A stretch of DNA of 7,451 nucleotides from an uncultured Dehalococcoidia bacterium (GCA_903890885.1 CAITCX010000047.1:1-7451); one strand, 5' to 3'. Shown: positions 1 through 5,903, numbered from the stretch's first letter. The notes: a model not told the origin generated them from the sequence alone. Numbers and translations are program-made.

Positions 1-468
1 CATATCTACGGCATCCTTCTGGGGAATGAAACAGAAGCTAAGGACATAGGAATAAAACTGGCCACGGGCGGCGACGGCAATGACTGGGACTCGCTGGCAA
101 AAGCTAACTCCCAGTATATCGATGCAGCTACTAACGGCGGCGACCTGGGGTTTGTTGCCAAGGGCACTCTGGGAGAGGCTATTGATGCCGCAGTATTCGA
201 CAGTAACGGCAAAGTGACCTTAGCCCTTAACAACGTCATTGGTCCATTAGAAGATACTAACCAGACCACCAAAGGCCCGGTCTGGCTAATTCAAGTCCAC
301 GACATTGATCAAAATCGGGAAATTAGCCAAACAGACCGCAACACACTTATTGACGCCAAAGCCAACGAATGGTTTCAAATATACTGGTTAACCAATAAAG
401 ATAGAATCACCGACCTATTTAATCCGACCCTGCAACAACTGGCTATTGCTGAAGCGATCAAACGTTAA
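1..468 (+). CDS. Parvulin-type peptidyl-prolyl cis-trans isomerase (PpiC/SurA-like), 3' part only
   Basis: The reading frame is open from the first base to TAA at 466-468, so 155 C-terminal residues are visible and the start lies outside the window. It begins with the first strand of a parvulin domain (HIYGIL, where the family has H-x-x-H-I-L). A 'TEAKDI' helix, 'LAKANSQ' and the hallmark GGDLGF (visible residues 46-51) follow. A PVWLIQV strand near residues 93-99 matches the domain end. About 55 further residues, rich in charged and aromatic residues, form a helical tail. Parvulins catalyse proline isomerisation and are usually extracytoplasmic foldases; any signal peptide or lipobox would be upstream and cannot be seen. 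The second His of the usual HxxH is replaced by Gly here. The tail style resembles Dehalococcoidia homologues as I recall them. hom follows after 12 bp, so the two are probably co-transcribed, although the functions look unrelated. Confidence 0.85.
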   Translation, partial: HIYGILLGNETEAKDIGIKLATGGDGNDWDSLAKANSQYIDAATNGGDLGFVAKGTLGEAIDAAVFDSNGKVTLALNNVIGPLEDTNQTTKGPVWLIQVHDIDQNREISQTDRNTLIDAKANEWFQIYWLTNKDRITDLFNPTLQQLAIAEAIKR

Positions 469-480
469 AAAGGAACAGTC

Positions 481-1788
481 GTGATGAAGGATAGAAAAAG
501 CATAGGTATCGGCATAATGGGTCTAGGAGTGATAAGCGGACAGGTAGCCAAAGTACTGCAGGAAAAGGCGACAGCTCTGGCTGAACAAGCAGGCTGCCCG
601 CTGGAGATAAAGAAAATTAAGGTACTTCCCCAGGACTTAAAGAGACCCATAGCCTGCCAGTTTGATCCTGGCCTCTTCACAACCGATGAAGACGAGTTCT
701 TTTCCACTGCCGGCATCGATATTATGGTGGAGGCCATAGGCGGGGAGCATCCTGCTTTTGAGTACCACCAAAGAGCGCTCAAGACTGGCAAACACGTAGT
801 GACATCCAACAAAGAAGTAATCGCCAAAAGAGGGGCAGAGTTGTTCGCGCTGGCACAGAAGAACAATGTGAGTGTGCGCTATGAAGCCAGCGTGGGGGGC
901 GGCATTCCCCTGATCAGTCCCTTTTTATTTGATCTGGTGGCTAACAAGATCAACGGCATATACGCCATCATCAACGGTACAACCAACTACATACTAACCC
1001 GTATGGCCAAAGAAGGCGCCGATTTTGCAGAGGTGCTTAAGAACGCACAGGAACTGGGTTACGCTGAAGCCAATCCTCGGGACGACGTTGAAGGGATCGA
1101 TGCCACCTATAAGCTGGCAATCCTGTCATCGTTGGGTTTTCATGCCCGCATACGTCCGTCCGACATCCATCACGAGGGTATTTCGCGTTTAAGTTACCGC
1201 GATTTTAAATATGCACAGGAGTTAGGCTTCGCCATTAAACTGCTGGCTATCGCCAAGCAGGACGATAAATGGATCGAAGCACGTGTTCACCCTGTACTTA
1301 TCTCTGAAGATGCCTTGCTGGCTAAGGTAGACGGAGTTTACAACGCCGTCCTGGTGGAAGGCGACCTGGTAGGCAATGTCATATTTTACGGCCGGGGAGC
1401 CGGACCTCAACCCACCAGCAGCGCAGTTATTGCCGATGTTGTATCAGTAGCCCAGGATATTTTACTCTGCTCAGGTCCTCGAATAAAATGGTTACCCTTA
1501 CAGAGAGCTATCAAGCCGATGGCGGAAGTCGTAACCCGTTATTACATCCGAATGAGTGTAGCTGACCAGGCCGGTGTCTTGACTCAAATTACACGAGTAC
1601 TGGGGGATAATCAAATCAGCATATCGGCCTGTATACAGAAAGAAGTAGACTTCTCAACCCAATCCGCAGAGATAGTTATAATGACCCATCCTTCCAATGA
1701 GGCGGCACTGCAAAAAGCCCTTAAAGAGATGAACACATTAAACGTGGTAAAAGAAATAAGTAATTTTATTCGAGTGGAGGATTTGTAA
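481..1788 (+). CDS. hom: Homoserine dehydrogenase with C-terminal ACT domain
   Basis: This enzyme reduces aspartate semialdehyde to homoserine with NAD(P)H, the branch point to threonine and methionine, in the cytoplasm. The 435-aa product has three parts. An N-terminal Rossmann fold has GLG at 14-16. The catalytic/dimerisation domain has TSNKEVIAK (108-116), GGGIP (139-143), NGTTNY (165-170) and DDVEGIDATYK (201-211), where D207 and K211 correspond to the family's catalytic Asp and Lys. A C-terminal ACT domain covers about 354-432 (YYIRMSVADQAGVLTQI) and in this family usually confers threonine feedback inhibition. The length is normal for the ACT-containing form. GTG at 481 and ATG at 484 are both possible starts; the AAGGA at 470-474 lies 6 and 9 nt upstream of them. 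One oddity is that the third Gly of the GxGxxG dinucleotide motif is Ser19, followed by Gly20. thrC starts 4 bp after the stop. Confidence 0.97.
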   Translation: MMKDRKSIGIGIMGLGVISGQVAKVLQEKATALAEQAGCPLEIKKIKVLPQDLKRPIACQFDPGLFTTDEDEFFSTAGIDIMVEAIGGEHPAFEYHQRALKTGKHVVTSNKEVIAKRGAELFALAQKNNVSVRYEASVGGGIPLISPFLFDLVANKINGIYAIINGTTNYILTRMAKEGADFAEVLKNAQELGYAEANPRDDVEGIDATYKLAILSSLGFHARIRPSDIHHEGISRLSYRDFKYAQELGFAIKLLAIAKQDDKWIEARVHPVLISEDALLAKVDGVYNAVLVEGDLVGNVIFYGRGAGPQPTSSAVIADVVSVAQDILLCSGPRIKWLPLQRAIKPMAEVVTRYYIRMSVADQAGVLTQITRVLGDNQISISACIQKEVDFSTQSAEIVIMTHPSNEAALQKALKEMNTLNVVKEISNFIRVEDL

Positions 1789-1792
1789 TAAT

Positions 1793-2851
1793 ATGGTTAA
1801 ATCAGGCGTCCTCTACAGATACAAAGACTATCTGCCAATCACCCCCAAAACCCCTATGTTCAGCATGGGAGAGGGCGAGACTCCCCTCGTGAAAGTGGAT
1901 GCGCTGGCTAAAATGGTAGGCTGCGCTGAATTGTACTTTAAACTGGAAGGCTGCAATCCTACCGGTTCTTTCAAGGACAGGGGTATGGTGATGGCCATCG
2001 CCAAAGCTATTGAAGCTGGCAGCAAGGCCGTGATGTGCGCTTCTACGGGAAATACCAGCGCTTCGGCCGCTGCATATGCTGCGTACAACGGCCTACAGCC
2101 AATTATTATAATCCCTAAAGGAAAAATCGCGCTAGGCAAACTGGCCCAGGCTATCGTTTTCGGCGCCAAAATTGTTATGATCGACGGCAACTTCGATGAT
2201 GCACTCACAGCTGTTCGCGCTCTTACGGAAAAGCACCCGGTGACCCTGGTCAACTCTATTAATCCCTACCGCATTGAAGGCCAGAAGACTGGAGCTTTTG
2301 AAATTGTTGACTCCCTGGGCGAAGCACCAGACTATCTGTTTATTCCGGTTGGAAACGCGGGCAATATCACCGCTTACTGGAAAGGCTTTGTGGAATACCA
2401 CAAACTTAAAAAGTCTAAGATTTTACCCAAAATGATGGGCTTCCAGGCTGAAGGCGCTGCGCCAATTGTGCGCGGCTATCCGATCGAGCATCCGGAAACG
2501 GTTGCCACAGCTATTCGCATTGGCAATCCAGCTTCCTGGGATAAAGCCACAGCCGCCCGCGACCAATCCGGCGGCGTGATAGATATGGTGAGTGACGAAC
2601 AGATCCTGGCAGCCCAGAAGCTGCTGGCAGCCAAGGGCGGTATTTTCGGAGAACCCGCCTCTGAAGCATCGCTGGCCGGTCTTATCAAACTCTCGCAGCA
2701 GGGCATGGATTTTAGCGGGAAACGGATCGTCTGCATTATTACCGGCAACGGATTGAAAGATACCGAAATTGCCTTAAAAAATCCGCCTTCAATATTGGAA
2801 TTGCCGGCCGACCTGGCGGTAATCGAAAAAGCTTTGGGATGGGCAGGATAG
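1793..2851 (+). CDS. thrC: Threonine synthase
   Basis: This PLP enzyme converts O-phospho-L-homoserine to L-threonine, the last step of the pathway. The 352-aa product is the short, bacterial (Bacillus-like) fold-type II form rather than the 430-500-aa form. Visible motifs are GEGETPLV (26-33), the PLP-lysine segment NPTGSFKDRG (55-64, with K61 as the Schiff-base lysine), STGNTSAS (85-92), the phosphate-binding loop VGNAGN (187-192) and TGNGLKD (318-324). ATG 1793 is preceded by GGAGG at 1776-1780. That SD lies 12 nt upstream, slightly long, with the hom stop codon in between, which suggests translational coupling. The neighbours hom and folE are each 4 bp away. No homoserine kinase (thrB) is visible between hom and thrC, so that step must be encoded elsewhere. 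Product identity is very secure. Confidence 0.97.
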   Translation: MVKSGVLYRYKDYLPITPKTPMFSMGEGETPLVKVDALAKMVGCAELYFKLEGCNPTGSFKDRGMVMAIAKAIEAGSKAVMCASTGNTSASAAAYAAYNGLQPIIIIPKGKIALGKLAQAIVFGAKIVMIDGNFDDALTAVRALTEKHPVTLVNSINPYRIEGQKTGAFEIVDSLGEAPDYLFIPVGNAGNITAYWKGFVEYHKLKKSKILPKMMGFQAEGAAPIVRGYPIEHPETVATAIRIGNPASWDKATAARDQSGGVIDMVSDEQILAAQKLLAAKGGIFGEPASEASLAGLIKLSQQGMDFSGKRIVCIITGNGLKDTEIALKNPPSILELPADLAVIEKALGWAG

Positions 2852-2855
2852 TAAA

Positions 2856-3422
2856 ATGATTAACGAGGCGAAGATCAAGCAAGCGATCAGACTGCTTATT
2901 GAAGCAATCGGGGACGATCCCAAAAGAGAAGGCCTGATTGATACGCCCCGCCGAGTGGCCGATATGTTCACTGAGCTATATGCCGGTATCGGTAAGGACC
3001 CGCGCGAAGAACTAAGCGTTGGTTTTGAAGAAGGCTACAACGAGATGGTTATTGTGCGCGATATCCCTTTCTATTCGATGTGCGAACACCATCTTCTGCC
3101 TTTTTACGGGGTAGCTCATGTTGGGTATATCCCAAATAAAAACGGTCGCGTGGTTGGCGCCAGTAAACTGGCCAGGGTAGTAGAAATTGTTGCCAAACGC
3201 CCTCAGATTCAAGAACGTATGACTTCTGTAACAGCCGATTCCATATTTGAGGCGTTAGATCCGGTTGGGGTAGGAGTGGTTGTACAGGCGGAGCACCTGT
3301 GCATGATCATGCGCGGTATAAAGAAACCTGGCAGCACCATCGTTACTTCTGCTCTGCGGGGAAGTTTCCGAAACCGATCAGAAACCCGCAATGAATTCTT
3401 CAGCCTTTTACAGGGAAAATAA
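2856..3422 (+). CDS. folE: GTP cyclohydrolase I
   Basis: FolE opens the GTP imidazole ring and rearranges it to 7,8-dihydroneopterin triphosphate. This is the first step to tetrahydrofolate and also to queuosine precursors. The 188-aa product is a compact type IA enzyme. The zinc and active-site motif CEHHLLPF begins at C76 (zinc ligands C76 and H79; H78 catalytic). It pairs with QAEHLCM, where C149 is the third zinc ligand and H147 is in the active site. DTPRRVADM (29-37) and GASKLARVVE (101-110) are conserved substrate and structural segments. With all zinc ligands present it should be the zinc-dependent FolE, not the alternative FolE2. ATG 2856 has AGGA at 2845-2848. It starts 4 bp after thrC and ends the operon. 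Threonine synthesis and folate synthesis share no intermediate, so the link is probably co-expression only. Confidence 0.97.
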   Translation: MINEAKIKQAIRLLIEAIGDDPKREGLIDTPRRVADMFTELYAGIGKDPREELSVGFEEGYNEMVIVRDIPFYSMCEHHLLPFYGVAHVGYIPNKNGRVVGASKLARVVEIVAKRPQIQERMTSVTADSIFEALDPVGVGVVVQAEHLCMIMRGIKKPGSTIVTSALRGSFRNRSETRNEFFSLLQGK

Positions 3423-3487
3423 TCTGCAAGAGTGAAAGACGCTTTCCGAACTATATTGCCTGTTATCCTGAGTAGGCTTAAACCAGT
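3423..3487. other. Short convergent intergenic region without a clear terminator
   Basis: folE (+) and the second desulforedoxin gene (-) converge here. The only hairpin seen is a 5-bp stem, GAAAG at 3434-3438 with CTTTC at 3442-3446 and a 3-nt loop. It has no T-run on either side, so I do not call a terminator. Either termination here is factor-dependent or the transcripts overlap. Confidence 0.5.
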
Positions 3488-3631
3488 TTAGTCGGAAGAC
3501 GGGATAGCTTTAGCTTCTTGTGTCTTCATGGCTTCATCGCAGCAAACAATCTCACCGCTGCCGGCTTTAGTGCACAATACTTCAGTGCCGCATTTGGCAC
3601 AACGATATCTTTTACCTAATAGATTGGCCAT
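3488..3631 (-). CDS. Desulforedoxin-like iron-binding mini-protein, copy 2 (47 aa)
   Basis: This 47-residue reading frame starts at ATG 3631 behind a strong AGGAGG and stops at TAA 3488-3490. It contains a complete desulforedoxin fold signature: RYRCAKCG (C11, C14), then 15 residues, then adjacent cysteines C30-C31. That is the CxxC-x15-CC spacing of classic desulforedoxin, a homodimer whose subunits each bind one Fe(SCys)4, and of the N-terminal domain of desulfoferrodoxin. Family knowledge suggests a small cytoplasmic electron-transfer protein in anaerobes; the partner is unknown. Compared with copy 1 it has a fifth cysteine (C20), Asp instead of Gly after the CC pair (CCDEAM), and an eight-residue-longer, uncharged-to-acidic tail. 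It lies 33 bp downstream of copy 1 and is presumably co-transcribed. Zinc binding instead of iron cannot be excluded. Confidence 0.88.
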   Translation of the reverse strand: MANLLGKRYRCAKCGTEVLCTKAGSGEIVCCDEAMKTQEAKAIPSSD

Positions 3632-3769
3632 TTTTGTAAGCCTCCTAATCTAATCGCTGACTTATTATTTTTTGATTTCCATGGGTTGACCGCAGCACAC
3701 GAGAGTCCCAGTTCCACCTTTAGTGGCGATGAACTCAGAGCCGCATTTTGCACAACGATATCTTTTACC
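3597..3769. repeat. 20-bp exact direct repeat shared by the two desulforedoxin genes (3597-3616 and 3750-3769)
   Basis: The 20 bases at 3597-3616 recur exactly at 3750-3769, 153 bp away. They encode the shared GKRYRCA segment around the first metal-binding cysteine in both genes. The similarity continues imperfectly outward through the CxxC codons. Synonymous positions are also identical, so this points to a fairly recent tandem duplication (or gene conversion) rather than a mobile repeat. Confidence 0.85.
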
Positions 3770-3784
3770 GACCACATTCGCCAT
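3665..3784 (-). CDS. Desulforedoxin-like iron-binding mini-protein, copy 1 (39 aa)
   Basis: A 39-residue frame starts at ATG 3784 with a strong GGGAGGG SD about 11 nt upstream and ends in two consecutive TAA codons (3665-3667 and 3662-3664). The whole protein is one desulforedoxin domain: MANVVGKRYRCAKCG with C11 and C14, then TLVCCGQPM with C30-C31. This is the same CxxC-x15-CC spacing and the same CCGxxM ending as the Desulfovibrio protein. It should bind one tetrahedral Fe(Cys)4 (or Zn) per subunit and work in the cytoplasm as a small redox carrier. In anaerobes that often means feeding superoxide reductase or oxygen-defence enzymes; the partner here is inference. It is the first gene of a two-gene unit with copy 2 and has its own perfect-consensus promoter, so strong expression is likely. 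Confidence 0.9.
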   Translation of the reverse strand: MANVVGKRYRCAKCGSEFIATKGGTGTLVCCGQPMEIKK

Positions 3785-3808
3785 TGTCAAAAACCCTCCC
3801 GATAAACT

Positions 3809-3826
3809 CAATATTTTCCAATATTG
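3809..3826 (-). promoter_or_regulatory. Perfect 7-bp inverted repeat in the desulforedoxin leader (stem-loop or operator)
   Basis: CAATATT (3809-3815) and AATATTG (3820-3826) are perfect inverted repeats around 4 nt. On the transcribed (-) strand the loop reads GGAA, a GNRA tetraloop. The element lies roughly 8-25 nt after the predicted transcription start and before the SD. It could be an mRNA stem-loop that stabilises a highly expressed message, or an operator for a redox regulator. It does not match the Fur/PerR or FNR consensus I know. Confidence 0.55.
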
Positions 3827-3840
3827 TGAATGCTATACCA

Positions 3841-3869
3841 ATTATAAAAAGTATTGTTTAGGCTGTCAA
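3841..3869 (-). promoter_or_regulatory. Perfect-consensus sigma70-type promoter for the desulforedoxin pair
   Basis: On the minus strand, TTGACA (3869-3864) and TATAAT (3846-3841) are separated by exactly 17 nt. Both boxes match the bacterial housekeeping consensus at all 12 positions. The expected transcript start is near 3834, giving a leader of about 50 nt. It sits between the IMP cyclohydrolase stop (3911) and copy 1 (3784), so the pair can be expressed independently of the upstream genes. Confidence 0.85.
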
Positions 3870-3910
3870 AGCACGATACGATTATGTTATACGACTAATT
3901 CTTAAAATCA

Positions 3911-4624
3911 TCAATTTTGTACGTTGTTTATAAAAACACTCCAATCTCCGTTGCCGGAATAGATCCCTCCAATAGAACAAACGCGTATATCATTGCCTTT
4001 GTATTCGGAAGCTGAAATATCGTAAATATATTTACCCAATTCTTCGGCATTGTTACCCTGAAATTCCAGTTCTGGCAATGTGACTGCCGCATCAGTAGCT
4101 TCCGGATTATCCAGCGACCCTTTATAGGTTGAAACACCGATGAGTCTGCCTGCCGCGGGTTCAACCTGTACCACCCTGGCATGAGCACTCTGGGCTTTGA
4201 TACCAATCAACCACACCGGTTTACCTTGTTTAAAAGTAATAATGCCTCCAATTCTGGGAGTATGGTAGCTGTCCGGTTCAGCCCCGGCTCCCTCCAGCGT
4301 GTTTTCCAGGTATTCTTTGATAGGAGAAGAATTTACATTAAATAAAAGCTTATATACTTCGTAACTGGCATCGGTTTGAATACCATTGCTAACGCTCAAG
4401 ACCCCTGAGGTTCGATCGAATCTTACCCCGTTGTAATGCCGCAATGGATCATAGGCCTGATCGCTAAGAGGGCCTATCCTGATCACATCATCAACCCTCA
4501 CCGCTTTTCTCTGGCGGCTTTCCGGGGAACGACCAGTAATCAAATATGCGAAACAGGGATTGCCATGAGCGGTTTTGCCTAAAAATATTTGTCTGCCCGG
4601 ATACGGTCCTATTGGATTTCTCAC
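3911..4624 (-). CDS. purO: IMP cyclohydrolase-like protein (archaeal PurO family)
   Basis: The 237-aa product resembles the PurO family, which closes the ring of FAICAR to give IMP, the last step of de novo purine synthesis; in most bacteria the C-terminal or N-terminal half of PurH does this. Supporting motifs are YPGR (8-11), AYLITGRSPESRQR (26-39), HYNGVRF (63-69), VLSVSNGIQTD (75-85) and PDSYHTPRI (117-125). The first block matches the family's N-terminal Y-x-GR and second-strand R-S-x-x-x-R signatures. It is somewhat longer than archaeal PurO (about 200 aa). GTG 4624 is chosen because AAGGAG lies 6 nt upstream; the nearby ATG at 4626 is out of frame. It follows the flavin reductase gene by 25 bp and is likely co-transcribed. 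The family call is fairly secure, the exact reaction less so. Confidence 0.8.
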   Translation of the reverse strand: MRNPIGPYPGRQIFLGKTAHGNPCFAYLITGRSPESRQRKAVRVDDVIRIGPLSDQAYDPLRHYNGVRFDRTSGVLSVSNGIQTDASYEVYKLLFNVNSSPIKEYLENTLEGAGAEPDSYHTPRIGGIITFKQGKPVWLIGIKAQSAHARVVQVEPAAGRLIGVSTYKGSLDNPEATDAAVTLPELEFQGNNAEELGKYIYDISASEYKGNDIRVCSIGGIYSGNGDWSVFINNVQN

Positions 4625-4630
4625 ATTAAT

Positions 4631-4636
4631 CTCCTT
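4631..4636 (-). promoter_or_regulatory. purO: RBS selecting the GTG start of the PurO-like gene
   Basis: AAGGAG on the minus strand lies 6 nt before GTG 4624. The only nearby ATG (4626) is in another frame, so this SD fixes the non-ATG start. Confidence 0.75.
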
Positions 4637-4649
4637 GCAAATTTCTTGA

Positions 4650-5228
4650 TTATTCTTTTTTTACCAATACTCTGCCACTCTGAAAAGCAGCACCCACAGC
4701 ATCTCCGAATTCATAATACTGGCTTCCCGGTCCATGAGTGAAGATGAGGGGCCGGATTTTTCTTACATCCGGATGGCCATCCGTCAGGCACTCTTCACTT
4801 AAATAAGTCTCGACAATACGCCCGATAACCAGAACATGCGAACCCAATTCCAGTTGATGTTCGACCTGGCATTCCAGATTTAGCGGACACTGCTCGATCA
4901 TAGGGGCTGTCTTAAGCGTACCGTAAAAGACCCTGAAACCGCAATCCTTGACTTTGTCTGCGGTTGCACCTGAAACAATTCCACAATAATCCAGTTCCCG
5001 TATCTGGTCTTTTGATGGAATATTCACCGAGAAAGATCCGTTCTGCCGAATTCCTTTAAGGGTATGCCTGACGACCCGTAAAGCTACTGAAATCATAAGT
5101 GGTTCCCCGCAGGCTATACCTCCCCAGGCTACCGCCATATAATTGGGCTTCAGATCAACATCCGCCCCTACCAGCAATGCCGGCATAGGATACAATACCG
5201 GACGAGTGCCTAATTGAATCTTTGCCAT
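4650..5228 (-). CDS. Flavoredoxin-type flavin reductase family protein
   Basis: The 192-aa product matches the flavin-reductase-like, FMN-binding split-barrel family, closest in pattern to flavoredoxin from sulfate reducers. The start reads YPMPALLVGADVDLKPNYM (13-31), then AVAWGG (32-37), PLMISVALR (43-51), RHTLKGIRQNGSFSVNIP (54-71) and, near the C-terminus, YEFGDAVGAAFQSGR (172-186), equivalent to the family's Y-x-x-x-G-x-x-x-G-x-A-F-x-x-G. Members bind FMN non-covalently and pass electrons between NAD(P)H- or ferredoxin-linked donors and acceptors; the partner is unknown. The protein is cytoplasmic with no signal peptide. ATG 5228 has a strong GGGAGGT SD (5240-5234). The PurO-like gene follows 25 bp downstream. 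Four cysteines (C40, C82, C96, C114) plus C120 and C147 are scattered without a metal motif. Confidence 0.88.
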   Translation of the reverse strand: MAKIQLGTRPVLYPMPALLVGADVDLKPNYMAVAWGGIACGEPLMISVALRVVRHTLKGIRQNGSFSVNIPSKDQIRELDYCGIVSGATADKVKDCGFRVFYGTLKTAPMIEQCPLNLECQVEHQLELGSHVLVIGRIVETYLSEECLTDGHPDVRKIRPLIFTHGPGSQYYEFGDAVGAAFQSGRVLVKKE

Positions 5229-5259
5229 TATTGACCTCCCAGACTAAGCTCAAACATAT

Positions 5260-5287
5260 ATTATGTAAACTATTACTTAACCGTTAA
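5260..5287 (-). promoter_or_regulatory. Candidate promoter of the flavin reductase-purO unit
   Basis: On the minus strand TTAACG (5287-5282, 4 of 6 consensus positions) and CATAAT (5265-5260, 5 of 6) are 16 nt apart, upstream of the strong SD of the flavin reductase gene and just after the trmO terminator. The region is A+T-rich, so chance matches are possible. Confidence 0.4.
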
Positions 5288-5300
5288 TATCCTTAGAATA

Positions 5301-5337
5301 TAACTAAACAACACCGCCGGGCTATTAGTCCGGCGGT
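5301..5337 (-). terminator. Intrinsic terminator of trmO
   Basis: ACCGCCGG (5313-5320) pairs perfectly with CCGGCGGT (5330-5337), giving an 8-bp stem with seven G-C pairs and a 9-nt loop. On the minus strand the stem is followed by a T-rich tail (GTTGTTTAGTT, 5312-5302). It lies 56 nt after the trmO stop and before the flavin reductase promoter, so it insulates the two units. On the plus strand it is followed by AAAG, which does not fit termination in that direction. Confidence 0.75.
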
Positions 5338-5393
5338 AAAGATTAGAAACCCACTCTATCCAGGACGCTTTTTCAAGCTAAGACAATTTAGAA

Positions 5394-5864
5394 CTACCTG
5401 CTATTTTGCCAGGCTAATTGCCATGATGACACAGTGGCATCAGGTTTGGCATCCGACCTTGGAATATATGGCTTGATATCAATTACGGGTGAACCGTTAA
5501 GGGCATCACACCCGGATATCTTGAGCTTGTTGCCGCTAACCCCCAATATTTTAGCCATACATATGCCTATACGATTGGGTCTGTCTGAGCCACGCAGGGC
5601 ATAGATACCCACCTGAGGATATTTTTCCTGGTTATGAGGATGCTGTTTCATGGGTTTGGGGCCGGGATGGCGATCCAGATGAAATTGAAAAATAATTATA
5701 GCATGAGAGTACTGATCAAGCCCATCGAGACCATCGGCATAATCTTTATATAGTTCAATTTCTGAAACAATATCCTGGAGATTAGGCTGCATACCAGGCT
5801 CTTTCATCTCGTTTTTTACAACACCCACAACTTTCATAGTTAAATCGGACAGTTCGCCAGACAA
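5394..5864 (-). CDS. trmO: TrmO/TsaA-family SAM-dependent tRNA methyltransferase, short form
   Basis: TrmO family enzymes methylate N6 of threonylcarbamoyladenosine at position 37 of tRNA (t6A to m6t6A) using S-adenosylmethionine. The 156-aa product carries the core domain: KVVGVVKN (11-18), a GLDGLDQYSHAIIIFQFH strand (45-62), VGIYALRGSDRPNRIG (85-100) and SGCDALNGSPVIDIKPYIP (117-135). The last is the family's D-x-L-x-G-[ST]-P-V-x-DIKPY signature. The usual R-[ST]-P-x-RPNPIG reads RGSDRPNRIG, so two positions differ. It lacks the extra C-terminal domain that makes E. coli TrmO about 235 aa; short forms are common in archaea and anaerobes. I chose TTG 5864 because GGAGG lies 6 nt before it; the alternative ATG at 5837 has no SD. 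It is a single-gene unit with its own promoter and terminator. Substrate specificity is inferred. Confidence 0.85.
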   Translation of the reverse strand: MSGELSDLTMKVVGVVKNEMKEPGMQPNLQDIVSEIELYKDYADGLDGLDQYSHAIIIFQFHLDRHPGPKPMKQHPHNQEKYPQVGIYALRGSDRPNRIGICMAKILGVSGNKLKISGCDALNGSPVIDIKPYIPRSDAKPDATVSSWQLAWQNSR

Positions 5865-5870
5865 ATTCCA

Positions 5871-5875
5871 CCTCC
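5871..5875 (-). promoter_or_regulatory. trmO: RBS selecting the TTG start of trmO
   Basis: GGAGG on the minus strand lies 6 nt before TTG 5864. The first in-frame ATG (5837) is ten codons in and has no purine-rich stretch before it, so translation most likely begins at the rare TTG codon. Confidence 0.7.
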
Positions 5876-5903
5876 TATACTAATATCGTTATTAATGATT
5901 TGC

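Noticed and set aside
465..866. 133-aa open frame on the minus strand over hom
   Set aside because: It lies antisense to the conserved N-terminal half of hom, has no SD, and its composition is what an antisense frame would give.
1828..2253. 141-aa open frame on the minus strand over thrC
   Set aside because: It is a shadow of the strongly conserved thrC coding sequence, with no RBS or recognisable motif.
3434..3446. GAAAG-ACG-CTTTC hairpin after folE
   Set aside because: The stem is only 5 bp, mostly A-T, and no T-run follows on either strand.
3723..3905. 60-aa open frame on the plus strand across the desulforedoxin promoter
   Set aside because: It is antisense to copy 1 and its perfect promoter; no SD and no family resemblance.
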